The notes under the pieces were generated by a model. It saw nothing but the letters and a program-made list of their open reading frames with translations. It ran no database searches and was not told where the DNA came from. The position numbers and the translations under genes are program-made. Below, one piece after another: positions 36,598 to 47,564 of a DNA stretch of 64,000 bases. The DNA comes from Erythroxylum novogranatense (Eukaryota; Streptophyta; Magnoliopsida; Malpighiales; Erythroxylaceae): assembly GCA_029891385.1 (NCBI GenBank), contig CM057230.1:51935414-51999413 (forward strand), written 5' to 3'. How positions within the stretch are numbered: position 1 is the stretch's first letter; each line of letters begins with the position of its first letter.

Positions 36598-37426
36598 GGC
36601 TACTCCATCCATAAACCTTTCTATGCGATCTATCTTAGAGAAAGAAAAGCTTAATGGAACAAATTTCCTAGATTGGTATAGGAACTTGAGAATTGTTCTC
36701 AAATAAGAAAGAAAGCTTTATGTCTTAGAAGAGCCCATCCCTGAGGAACCACCAGCAAATGCACCTAAGGCTTAAAAGGATGCTTACATGAAGCATATCA
36801 ATGACTCTACGGATGTGTCATGCCTTATGTTAGGCGCCATAATCTCTGACCTTCAGAAGGATTTAAAGGAAATGGGGCCTATGACATGCTTGCTCAACTG
36901 AAAGCTATGTTTCAAGAGCAAGCACGCCAAGAGAGGTTTAGAACCACTAAGGCATTGAATTCATGCAAGATGACTCCTGACACACCCGTCAGTGCTCATG
37001 TTCTCAAGATGAAGAGTTACATTCATCATCTTGAGAAATTAGGTGCACCTGTTAGTCAAGAATTGGCAACTGATCTTATTCTAGCATCTTTGACTGATGA
37101 ACATGATCAGTTCATTCTTAACTACAACATGCATAATATGGAGAAGTCCATTGATGAATTGCATGGGATGCTGAAGACTGTTGAAGAAAACTTAAAGGGA
37201 AAGGTTAAGACCACCAATGAAGTTTTTGTGGTTCAAAAAGCGAAAAGCTTTCAAGAAGAAGGGCACAACAAAGGACAAAGGTAAAGTACCCAAGTCCAAG
37301 CCCAAGCCCAAGCCCAAGCCTAAAGCTAAGACTAAGGAACCCAAGGAGGGAGTTTGCTTCCACTGCAATGAACCTGGTCATTGGAAAAGGAACTGCAAAC
37401 TCTATTGGGAAGAGCTGAATTAGGCC
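36598..37426 (+). pseudogene. copia E gag (capsid and zinc knuckle)
   Basis: From ATG at 36598 it reads MATPSINLSMRSILEKEKL and FLDWYRNLRIVL, then in-frame stops at about 36704 and 36774 and a frameshift near 36880. A 132-codon frame (36886-37284) carries the capsid (MLAQLKAMF, LKMKSYIHHLEKLG, SIDELHGMLKTVE). A shift near 37250 leads to a lysine/proline-rich stretch and the CCHC zinc knuckle CFHCNEPGHWKRNC (37354-37395), which binds RNA. Gag would package the element RNA. The zinc knuckle then runs straight into integrase, so protease is missing. Confidence 0.9.
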
Positions 37427-38290
37427 TAATACATACCGATGTATGCGGTCCTTTTAGCATATCAGCGAGAGGAGGTTATTTGTATTTCATTACTTTTTCA
37501 GATGACTTCAGTAGATATGGGTATGTCTATTTAATGAAGCACAAATCTGAATCTTTTGAAAAGTTCAAAGAATATAAGAATGAAGTACAAAATCAGCTTG
37601 GCAAAATAATTAAAATCCTTCAATCTGATCGAGGAGGTGAATACTTAAGCCAAGAGTTTGATGATTATCTTAAGGATTGTGGAATTGTTTCACAATTGAC
37701 TCCTCCAGGAACTCCTCAATGGAATGGTGTGTCTGAAAGGAGAAATCGAACTCTATTAGATATGGTTCGATCAATTATGAGTCAAACTGATCTTCCAAAA
37801 TATTTTTGAGGCTATGCATTAGAAACAGCAGCATTCATATTGAATCGTATTCCTTCAAAGGCTGTAGAAAAGATACCTTATGAGATATGGACTGGGAAGC
37901 GTCCCAATTTATCTTTTCTAAAGATTTGGGGTTGTGAGGCTTATGTGAAGCGTCCAATTGCTGACAAGTTGGCACCCAAATCTGAAAAATGTTATTTTGT
38001 GGGATATCCTAAAGAAACCAAAGGATATTACTTTTACATCCCAGCAGAGAACAAAGTGTTTGTTGCTCGAAATGGTTTTTTCTTAGAGAAGGAATTTGTT
38101 TCTGAAGGAAACAGTAGGAGTAAAGTACAACTTGAAAAAATTCAAGTTTCACAAAATGACATTGAACCTGAAAAGGAGATTGAAGCGAGCTCACAAGCTG
38201 TTGATGAGCAGCCTTCAATAACACAAGGCCTACGTAGATCCGATAGATTCGCCATGAGCCCGAGAGATATGGATTTCTCACATCGATGAT
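37427..38290 (+). pseudogene. copia E integrase
   Basis: Open frame 37381-37809 reads LIHTDVCGPF, SDRGGEY and GVSERRNRTLLDM, giving the D-D-E triad of the integrase core. A TGA at 37807-37809 replaces the usual tryptophan codon before GYALETAAFILNRIPSK. The frame then continues 37840-38289 through PYEIWTGKRPNLSFLKIWGC. The N-terminal zinc-binding part is absent because the gag-integrase junction deletes protease and pre-integrase sequence. It would insert element cDNA into the genome if intact. Confidence 0.9.
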
Positions 38291-39873
38291 GATAATGTGA
38301 TGCTCATCGATCATAATGAGCCCACAACTTATCAAGAAGCTATGGAAAGTCCAGAATCTGCTAAGTGGTTAGAGGCCATGAAAGCAGAGATGCAATCCAT
38401 GTATGACAATCAAGTTTGGACTTTGATTGATCCGTCTGATGGCTTGAGACCATTGGATGCAAATGGGTTTTCAAAAGAATCTCGACATGGATGGAAATGT
38501 GCACACTTATAAAGCAAGACTTGTTGCTAAAGGTTATCGACAAGTTCATGGAATTGATTATGATGAGACATTTTCTCAAAGGGTCATGATCAAATCTATT
38601 ACAATTCTTACGCCATAAATGCATACTATGATTATGAGATATGGAAAATGGATGTCAAAATGGCTTTCCTTAATGGAAACTTACTTGAGGATGTATATAT
38701 GATACACTTGAGGGTTTTGTCCATCCTAAGAATTCAGAAAGGTGTGCAAGCTTCAAAGATCCATTTATGGATTGAAGCAAGCATCAAGAAGTTTGGAATC
38801 TTCGCTTTGATGAAGTTGTCAAAGAGTTTGGATTCATCAAGAATGAAGATGAACCTTGTGTTTACAAAAGGTTAGTGGGAGTCTTGTTGTCTTTTAGCTT
38901 TATATGTTGATGACATACCGCTCATTGGAAATGATATTCCGACCTACAGAGTGTCAAGATTTGGTTAAGGAAACGTTTCTCAATGAAAGACTTAGGTGAG
39001 GCTGCCTATGTTTTAGGCATTAAGATCTATAGAGATAGATCAAGAAAGCTTATAGGCCTAAGTCGAGTACATACATAGATAAGATATCGAAAAGGTTCAA
39101 GATGCAAGATTCCAAGAGAGGATTCTTGCCATGTCACATGGAATCAAGCTTTCTAATAAGGATTGTCCTACTTGGTAAAGAGCTTAAGCGCATGAGTAAG
39201 ATTCCATATGCATCCGCAATTGGATCTATCATGTATGCCATGTTATGTACTCGACCGGATGTCTCATATTCTTTGAGCATAACAAGTAGATACCAATCTA
39301 ATTATGGTGAGAGTCATTTGGATAGCGATTAAGAATATCCTTAAGTACTTGAGAAGAACTAAGGATATGTTCCTAGTCTATGGAGGACTCAAGGAGAGCT
39401 CGTTGTAAATGGTTACACCGATGCTGGTTTTCATCGACATAGATGATTTTAGATCGCAATCGTGTTTTGTGTTCTGCTTTGAATGGAGGTGCGGTGAGTG
39501 GAAAAGTTCAAAGCAAGACATTGTTCTTGATTCTACAACCAAGTTTGAGTACATTCTTTGCCTCGGATGCGATTAAGGAAGTCAGATGGATCGGAAGTTC
39601 ATTACTGAGCTTGGAGTTGTTCCTAGCATTGCAAGTCCTATAGACCTTTAATAATGGGGCTATATCACGGGCTAAGGAACCAAACTCACATCATAGATCC
39701 AAACACATACTCAGACGTTTCCATCTGATTAGAGAGATCATTTGGAGAGGAGACGTGAAGATATGCAAAGTGGGCACAGATGATAACATTGTCGATCCAC
39801 TTAATAAGCCTCTTCCACAGCCTAAACATGAGAGTCATACGAGGTCTATGGGTATTAGATATCTGACCGATTA
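38291..39873 (+). pseudogene. copia E reverse transcriptase and RNase H remnants
   Basis: Broken frames carry the expected order: TTYQEAMESPESAKWLEAMK (38315-38375), a frameshift, ARLVAKGYRQVHGIDYDETF (about 38510-38580), then KMDVKMAFLNGNL (38645-38690), LGIKIYRDRS (about 39015), IPYASAIGSIMYAMLCTRPD (39200-39260), NILKYLRRTKDMFLVYG (39330-39385), and the C-terminal DVKICKVGTDDNI and MGIRYLTD ending at about 39873. The YVDD region (about 38908) is frameshifted. At least ten lesions; dead. Confidence 0.85.
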
Positions 39874-39881
39874 GGCCTAGT

Positions 39882-39893
39882 GCAAGTGGGAGA
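39882..39893 (+). other. polypurine tract of copia E
   Basis: GCAAGTGGGAGA ends just before the 3' LTR start at 39895. Confidence 0.8.
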
Positions 39894-39894
39894 T

Positions 39895-41320
39895 TGTTAG
39901 TAGTGTACCCTAGGCCAACGGATATTTGTTATACACGTATTAACATTATGACTTGTTAATAATATATTATGAGGTATTCCTTTATATATGCATGTATTTC
40001 GTTAATGTAATGTGATTTACATTCTATGAATAGTATTAGACTTATGTCATCAAGTATGTGACTTGATAGTAAAACCATAAGCGTTATAACACTATTCTAG
40101 ACTGTCCCTGGTTGACCATTATTGGAGGAACAATAATGAATTAAGACTAGTATGTGTTCTGATTGATGATCACGTTTTACTGATCATGGATATGAGATAT
40201 CAAATCAGAAATATAGATATATGTTAGAGAACATATATTGGACGGACCCACATAAAGAATACTACATGGTTTCATGTCATTAGTGATTCTTTATATGGTT
40301 TGACTTTAGTCCTTTGACCTGAAGTCATCATGGTTCCCTACATAAGACTATTTGTTATTCGGTTAAAAATAACTTAGTCTAATATCAAAACACCGAATTC
40401 CTTCATGTAGGGAACCATGATGACTTCAGGTCAAAGGGATGTGAATGACGTAGATGGGATTTGTACCTCTCTTAAATAAGAGAGATATCATCTGGGCCTC
40501 TTAACAAGTGTGGCTGAAGAAATGCATGGCCGTGCTCAAATGAATTGATGAAGAGTCATCAATGTCATTTGTTATAATCAACAACTTGGGATCAAGAAAC
40601 TATGATTAATCAAAGGTTGACATGTACCATGCCTTGTGATTAATCTTGATATCGTGTTACAAAAGGATGAGCTTATAACCATAGTTCTGAGTTAAATCGG
40701 ATTATCGATCCTCATTTGATTTGGGTAGTCATAATATCTTGCTAGAGGCCGCTTATGACTTATGGGCCTTGAAGTGTGATCAAGCCCATTGCCAACATCA
40801 AATGAGCCTACAGGGTCGCACACAAAGAGTGATGTGATCAGGTTTATTCTCTTGGACCTAATTTATTAGTATCTAATAAATATATGTAGATATATTTATT
40901 GGGCTAGATTGAATTAAGTTGTCGAGCTTTTATTATATGAGATATAATAGGCCGAAACTTATTGGGGCCTCAATGAGATTAGGGTTTCTCTATAAATAGA
41001 GAAGCTTAGGTCTCATTAGGTAGAGGAAGACACCATTGTCTAAAACCCTAGCCGCCATCCGAGAGAAAAATCGTGCGGCGTTCGGAAGAGTTTCAGGACG
41101 TGCTAGCACACCACAGCCGTAGCCCGAATTGTGCATACTCGTGTGGATACCGATAGAGGGCATTCGCGTTTTGCAGTGTATTGGAATCTGAAAAGAAGCA
41201 ACCTATTCACGAAAATAAGGTATTTTCATACATCTTTGGTATTTTCGATTATACTTCATGTTGTTGTATGGTCTTTTTCTGCAGTGTATTGTGAATACTC
41301 GGACCGTACGAGATCCAACA
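39895..41320 (+). repeat. 3' LTR of copia E
   Basis: A 1426-bp LTR, colinear with the 5' LTR except for scattered base changes and the inverted block at 40341-40437. It ends GATCCAACA, followed by the ACTCC duplication. Confidence 0.92.
40341..40437 (+). other. inverted block within copia E 3' LTR
   Basis: These 97 bases are the reverse complement of 5' LTR positions 34238-34334 and replace 34271-34362. Because the copied-back stretch includes about 33 bp that also remain in place upstream (40308-40340), the 3' LTR now holds a hairpin with about 33-bp arms and a loop of about 63 bp. The 5' LTR shows the simple, presumably ancestral order. Confidence 0.9.
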
Positions 41321-42310
41321 ACTCCGAATCAGTTTCACCTTATCTACAGTATCCTGAATCAGCTCGGGACCCTCAATCGTCCTCACACCCTCTTCATCCC
41401 AATATAGAGGCGATCGACACTGCCTCCCATACAAAGCCCCATACGGTGCCATCCCAATACTGCTGTGATAATGATTGTTGTACGCGAACTCAATTAGGGC
41501 CAAATACCGATCCCATGCTCCTCTGAACTCCAATACACAAGCTCGAAGCATATCCTCAACAGTCTTAATCGTCCTCTCACTCTGCCCATCTGTCTGAGGA
41601 TGAAAAGCTGTACTGAAATTCAACCTAGTACCCATAGCAGTCTGCAGGCTCTTCCAGAACCTCGAAGTAAATCTGGGATCCCTATCTGAGACGATAGACA
41701 ATGGGACCCCATGCAGTCACACAATCTCTGTCACATACTTCTGGGCCAACTGATCAAGAGTATTGCTCTTTCTCACTGGCAAGAAATGGGCCGATTTAGT
41801 CAACCGGTCTACTATGACCCAGATCGCATCATGCTGCCTCGGCGTCCTAGGCAGCCCTATAATGAAATCCATGGTAATCCATTCCCATTTCCACTCCGGA
41901 ATGGGCAACGAATGCAATTTTTCCACTGGAGCCTGGTGCTCAGCCTTCACTTGCTGACACGTCAAACATCTGGAAACATACTCTGCCACTTGCTTCTTCA
42001 TGCCAGGCCACCAGAAATGTGGCTTAAGAGTATTATACATCTTGGTAGAACCAGGATGCATGGCATAGGCAGCCATATGCACCTCCTTTAGAATCTCACG
42101 CCTCAAATCATCTACATCAGGAACACAGAGTCTCTGACCCATCCATAACGTCCCATCTCTCAACTCAAAATCAGAAGTTAGATCGGATTTCACTCGCTCA
42201 ATCAGTCTCACCATAGCAGGATCCTTATCCTGACCTCGCCTGATCCTGTCATGTAGCATCGGCCTAAGCCTCAGAGTGGCTATCAAAGCCCCATCCTGAT
42301 CCAAATCCAT
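41321..42310 (-). pseudogene. gypsy B integrase, N-terminal and catalytic parts
   Basis: The minus-strand frame 42310-41717 reads HPGSTKMYNTLKPHFWWPGM and CLTCQQVK (the HHCC zinc-binding domain), TMDFIIGLP (first catalytic Asp) and VDRLTKSAHFLPV. A TGA at 41717-41719 interrupts TEIV-LHG. The next frame (41701-41249) reads IVSDRDPRF (second Asp) and [20 protein letters not shown] (the Glu). It runs to VDKVKLIRS at the copia E insertion site and resumes at 33823. Confidence 0.92.
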
Positions 42311-42399
42311 CTATACATTCAGAGCTTTCAACTGAATCAAACTAGGTAATCTCCCAATCTGAATCTTAGCTGCACTGATGTGAGACCTCCTGCTCAAAG

Positions 42400-43660
42400 C
42401 ATCAGCTACCACATTGACCTTCCCTGGATGATACTCAATTGTACAGTCATAGTCCTTAAGCAGCACTCTATCCATCTCCTCTGTCTCAAATTCAACTCTC
42501 TCTGACTCAACAGATACCTCAAACTCTTGTGATCGGTATAAATCTGGAATGTCTCACCATATAAATAATGTCTCCAAATCTTCAGGGCAAACACAACTGC
42601 AGCTAACTCCAAATCATGCACGGGATAATTTGCCTCATGAGATCTTAATTGTCTCTAGGCATAAGCTATTACTCTACCATGCTGCATCAAAACACATCCC
42701 AGTCCCTGATGCGAAGCATCACTATACACCTCAAATCCTCCAGTCTCAGATGGAATACCTAACACCGGTGCAGTAGTCAACCAATGTTTCAGCTCCTCAA
42801 AGCTCTCCTGGCACTCCTCAATCCATCTGAACGGTACATTCTTACTCAGAAGTTTTGTCAGAGGGGCTGAGATCAGTGAGAACCCCTCGACAAACCTCCA
42901 GTAATAACCGGCCAATCCTAGGAAACTCCGAACCTCAGACACATTCCTAGGGGCCTCCCAATGCAACACTGCCTCAATCTTGTGAGGATCCACCTGAATA
43001 CCCTCACCAGTAACAATGTGCCCTAGAAATGCTACCTCATCCAGCTAGAATTCACATTTATTGAATTTGGCATACAACTGTCTCTCTCTCATAACCTGTA
43101 AAACAATCCTCAGATGCTCAGCGTGCTCCTGTCTACTCCTCGAATACACCAATATGTCATCAATAAATACTATCACAAACTGATCCAGGTAGGGCTGAAA
43201 AACCTTATTCATCAAGGCCATGAAAGCAGCTGGGGCATTAGTCAACCCGAACGGCATCACTAGGAACTCAAAATGCCCGTACTTGCTCCGAAAAGCACTC
43301 TTAGGCACGTCAGCCTTTTCTATCTTCAACTGGTAATAACCCGATCTCAGATCTAACTTAGTGAACACCTGAGCTCCCTACAACTGATCAAACAAATCAT
43401 CGATTCTAGGCAGTGGATACTTATTCTTCACTGTTATCCGATTCAACTGCCTATAATCGATGCACAGTCTTAAAGTCCCATCCTTCTTATTCACAAATAG
43501 AACTGGAGTTCCCCACGACGAAACACTGGGCCTGATAAATCCCTTATCCAGAAGCTCCTGCAGCTGAGCCTTAAGCTCCCTCAGTTCCACCGGTGCCATC
43601 CTATACGGAGGTATGGATATAGGAGCGGTGCCTGGAACGAGGTCGATCGACAACTCGTCT
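42400..43660 (-). pseudogene. gypsy B reverse transcriptase and RNase H
   Basis: Minus-strand frames in order: 43653-43378 ([35 protein letters not shown]), 43368-43045 ([28 protein letters not shown], and [10 protein letters not shown] with an intact catalytic Asp pair), 42993-42655 ([33 protein letters not shown], the RNase H start) and 42621-42406 ([29 protein letters not shown]). Single stops split the frames at about 43375, 43048 and 42654, with a frameshift near 42450. Together these would copy element RNA to DNA and remove the RNA strand. Confidence 0.92.
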
Positions 43661-44201
43661 CCCGATCCGGCGGTAAACCCGGTAACTCATCGGGAAACAC
43701 ATCTAGAAATTTCCTGATCACGGGAATATCCTGCAACCTCTGCTCAACTCTGACATCAATAACGTGGGCCAAATAGGCCTCACAACCTCCTTGCATCAAT
43801 CTCAAGGAACTCAGAAAAGAAATCATGCAGGCTGGCACTGCCTGACTAACTCCTCTGAACACTGCTCTAGACTGACCAGGAGACTCAAATACAACCTCCT
43901 TGGTATAGCAATCCATGACGGCCTTATGCACAGTAAGCCAGTCCATCCCCAAAATCACTTCAATCTTTCGCAGAGGCAAAACTATCAAGTCTGCACTCAA
44001 AACTGCTCGATCTATCTGAATCGGGCACCCCTTGTAGATCTCTCCCAAGACAGTAGTACTACCTAGATGTGTACTCACCTCTAGCCCATACTGCAACATC
44101 TCCCTATCCCCATGCAGTCTACATGCCATATGCGGTGCAATAAAAGAATGAGTGGATCCAGGATCCAACAATACATATGCTTCAAAGCCAGAAATCAGAA
44201 G
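43661..44201 (-). pseudogene. gypsy B protease, truncated upstream
   Basis: The minus-strand frame from 44171 reads LDPGSTHSFI, the aspartic protease site (usually DSGST or DTGST; here DPGST), then VILGMDWL and [19 protein letters not shown] leading into reverse transcriptase. The frame is open further upstream (ISGFEAYVLL) until it is cut at 44201 by the family C LTR. No gag or zinc knuckle remains. It would process the polyprotein if intact. Confidence 0.85.
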
Positions 44202-44910
44202 TGTTGGACCCCGAACCTTGAAGCAAAAATTAGAAATATAAAAATGAAAGTAAATGAGTGTTTTAGCATATAACTTGTGTTATAGATGAGGAAATGTAAA
44301 TCATGTATGGATGGTAAGTTGAGAAACCCTTAGTATGAATTATGGTTATCTATGTGAGATATTATGCAAAAGCAAGAGAGGAAATTTGGTAAATGACAAG
44401 ATGTTATGAAATGTAAGAAATCATATGAATTGAGGCTGAGATTTGGATAAATTCGAAATCATAGTTGCATTGTTATAAATGATTTGTAATTAAGAAAGTG
44501 AAGTTAGGATGAATGTTAAGTGTGTATGCTGATTTTAGGGAAATTAGGGAATGATGGAAATAGATTTGGCCAAAGTTGCCTTCTTTGAAGTTGTAGTTTG
44601 TTCTTCTATCTTTCCAATGATACCAATTATGCAAGATTTCGAGACCGGAGTTAAGAGTTATAGTTGATACAAGTTATGATGTTATATAAGATTGATGTTA
44701 GTGACAGCTTTGATGCATGTTTGAGAATTGTGGTTTTGAAGAACCAATTTAGTTGAGATTTGAGAAGTTCATGAATTGAATTTGTTGTTTGGATTGTTAT
44801 GAAGTGTTTAGGCATTTGAATAAGTAAATATGTGAAGATTATAGGTGTATATGACGTTGGTTTGGATGTAAGAAGCATTGGAAAAAGTTTTGAATGGGTT
44901 TGGAAAACCC

Positions 44911-45092
44911 ATGTCCATTAAACGGACATGGGAGTCCGTTTAACGGATAGCCTCGGGTCAAAAGGACCCCTCCTGTTGCTTATGTCCGTTAGGCGGACAT
45001 GTATGTCCGTTTAACGGACATTCTCGGATGGATTGGTGTATTTTTGGCTGTATGTGTCCGTTAAACGGACATGCATGTCCGTTTAACGGACA
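44911..45092 (+). repeat. TGTCCGTTTAACGGACA palindrome array in LTR C
   Basis: Three near-perfect copies of the 17-base hairpin (arms TGTCCGTT and AACGGACA with one central base), in both orientations, plus degenerate half sites, over about 180 bp. The same hairpin occurs at 60902-60995 in the Athila-like element. Confidence 0.9.
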
Positions 45093-46088
45093 GCCACGGG
45101 TCAACTTTAATAATTTGCGCTTTTGACCGGTTTGAGGCCGAATCTTGTTTTTAGTCTTGATGTTATCTTTCCAATGGCACTAGAACAAAGGCATTTGGAT
45201 ATTTGTCGAAAACATTATGGCATTTTCGCAAAAAGAGTTTCAAATCGATTTAGGGTTTGAACATGTTGAGTTGTTTTGATCATAACTCACTCATCTGACC
45301 TCGGATTGAGGCGATTCTTGAAGCATTGAATTACTAACACATGTATCCTTCTCTACATGAAAATTTGCATCAATTAGAGTTGAATTGAAAGAGTTTGATC
45401 GAATCTTATGATAATCAGAATGATTTGTTCCATTCTGATCTTGCTAATTTCCTTCCTCATCCGACTTTGTTAAATCATTTGTTTATATCTTTTCCGTCCG
45501 ACATCCGAATGACTTGGTTCTCAAAGCGTTGGATTCCTAAAACAATGAATTTCATGATTATGTGAAAATTTTGAATTTTAGAGATTTAGTTGAGCAAGAT
45601 TATTTAAATCAAAGTGAGACAGGAAAGTTTCTAAACATAGTTCAGTATTTTGTGAAATTCGGGATCTGTGGAGATCCGATTGAAGCGATGTTTGAGGCGA
45701 AATAAAATTAAGACGTGGGGCTACAATTTTTATGAAGAAATGAAACTTCATTTTAGCCCTTAAGAATGCCAATTTGTGGAAGGAAGTGAATTGCTAGAAA
45801 ATGTGTTAGTAGAATGATATGTCCGACATGTTTGGACTATAACTTTTGATATAGTGCTCCGAATTGGATGATTCTTGTGGCATTATGAAATTAATACAAT
45901 AAGGAACATTTCTCTAGAAGTAAGTTTTAGCAAATTCCTTCATTTAGATGTGAGAATAATTTTCCAAAAGTGAGCATGACTTAAAGTAAAGTTTAGGGGC
46001 AAAATAGGGAGTAAACTTAAAGATTTGAGACTTAGGGCTTATAAGTAAGGGACAAAAGGATCTTTTACACCTCATTTAATGACTTGGC

Positions 46089-46100
46089 ATATATTTAAAG
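46089..46100 (+). promoter_or_regulatory. TATA-like box of LTR C
   Basis: CATATATTTAAAG precedes a purine-rich stretch (46120-46330) that looks like an untranslated leader ending at the donor at 46332. The start site is predicted near 46120-46130. Confidence 0.45.
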
Positions 46101-46332
46101 AAGGATTTTCGTTGGTTCTAGAAGAGACACGAAAATGAAAGAAAGAAAACAAGGAGAGAAGAGAGAAAAGGGAGAAATCGTGGAGGAGAAGGAGAAAGAG
46201 GAAGATGAAGCTAGGGTTCTGATTTTGTGAGCTTCCAAAAGCATTTTTGAGTTGTTTGCAAAAGGAAAAGAAGGAAGAAGTCAAGAGTTTCCTTCCAAGC
46301 AAGAGGAATTTCGAAAATAGAGAAAGAATAAG

Positions 46333-47564
46333 GTAAGAGTTAAGTGTTGATCTTTGAGCTTTAATGAGTTTTTGGGTTGATTAGGCTTAAGATGGATACG
46401 GGTTTGTTAATTATGAAGTAAATTTTAATGATTTTGCTTTGGGTTTTGTTTAATTTTGGATGATGTTATTTGGGATTATACCCACTTGTATAAGTTGGAG
46501 ATTTTAGAAGTTTTTGATTAAGTTATCATGAAATTAGTATGGGTTGGTAAGTTATGTAATCAATTTTGAGAAGTATGAGGGTTATGATATTGGATTTGGT
46601 TGATTATGGCTTAGGTGATTTTAAGTTGGAAGAGAGAGGGAGTCAAAGATCAAATTGAAGCATTTGGACAAGATTATGGCATGGATAAAAGGTGGGTAAT
46701 ATGTTTGTTTTTTCAAATTTTAAGTTATTTGTAAGTTTTGAAAAAATCAAGAAAATGATCATGTTTTCTAAGCTATTGTTTTACAATTGAATTTGGAAAG
46801 GTTATGAATTGCCGAGTTCTTTATGCTTAATTGATTGACAATTCAATATGTGAACTTGTGTGACATGACTTCAAAATGATTTACAATTGTCTAAAGTATG
46901 CATTTTTGGTCTAGAAAATTAAAGATTGTTATGTGAATTATGGTTTGCAAATTATGAAGTAATGCTAGAATTGCATATATATGTCATGTTCATGAAATCA
47001 AGTTTTCAAGAAAGTGCCATTTGGGCAAAGAAATTTTCAATGCATGATTACATGTTATGTGGGTTTCGGCATAGTCCCCTCATGTGGAGTCAGTGCACTG
47101 GTCTCATTCTTAAAGCCTTCTCCCAGCATGCCCACAAGTGGCACGGAGTTCCTTTTAGGACTCCCTTATGTGTACGATTACACAAGGCCATTTTATGGAA
47201 TTGTGTAGTCATCATGTGTATTGGACTTGCCAAACCGTTATGATGTGTTATAGGATTTTAATGTTGCTTGAAATGTGATGCATTCATATCTTTAAGATTT
47301 TTCATGCTTTGTGAAAGGAAAAATTTGAGTTTTACGGGAATAAGAAAGTGAGGTTTCAACTGTGGCAGTTTTTGGCAATTGGGTATGAATGTTTTGAAAA
47401 AAGTTGAAGAGTTTGTGAAATAAACGTTTGATGAAATTTCTATTATGAAATTCTTTATAAGATTGCAAAAGTTTTGAGAAAAAGATTTTGCTTATTTTCC
47501 AACTTACAAGCATATTATCCACGAGCTCTCTAGCTCACCCCCCACCTTTCATCCCCATCTCCAG
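46333..47564 (+). other. candidate intron inside LTR C
   Basis: The donor AATAAG|GTAAGAG lies at 46332/46333. The acceptor ATCTCCAG|GTATTC lies at 47564/47565 after a pyrimidine-rich tract. The hairpin GAGCTCTCTAGCTC (47523-47536) followed by ACCC precedes the acceptor, mirroring families A and B with a changed but still paired stem. Splicing is inferred. Confidence 0.45.

Larger units (their letters stand above)
33824..41320 (+). mobile_element. Ty1/copia element E, nested in gypsy B
   Basis: A full-length but defective element: LTRs 33824-35243 and 39895-41320 (TGTTAGTAGTG...GATCCAACA), PBS, leader with palindrome array, gag, integrase, reverse transcriptase/RNase H remnants and polypurine tract. 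It is flanked by the perfect duplication ACTCC (33819-33823 and 41321-41325). It lies opposite in orientation to gypsy B. Protease and the pre-integrase zone are deleted, and pol has many frameshifts, so it could only move with help. Its 3' LTR carries an inverted block absent from the 5' LTR. Confidence 0.93.

Noticed and set aside
41131..41526. 131-codon plus-strand frame spanning copia E LTR and gypsy B
   Set aside because: Chimeric chance frame across the insertion boundary; the real coding strand of gypsy B is minus here.
44911..45092. Regularly spaced palindromes resembling a CRISPR array
   Set aside because: Eukaryotic LTR context. Repeat copies vary in orientation and spacing, there are no unique spacers of constant length and no cas genes.
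46926..47243. 105-codon GC-richer frame inside LTR C
   Set aside because: It lies in the candidate LTR intron, with no domain and no counterpart frame in the related LTRs.
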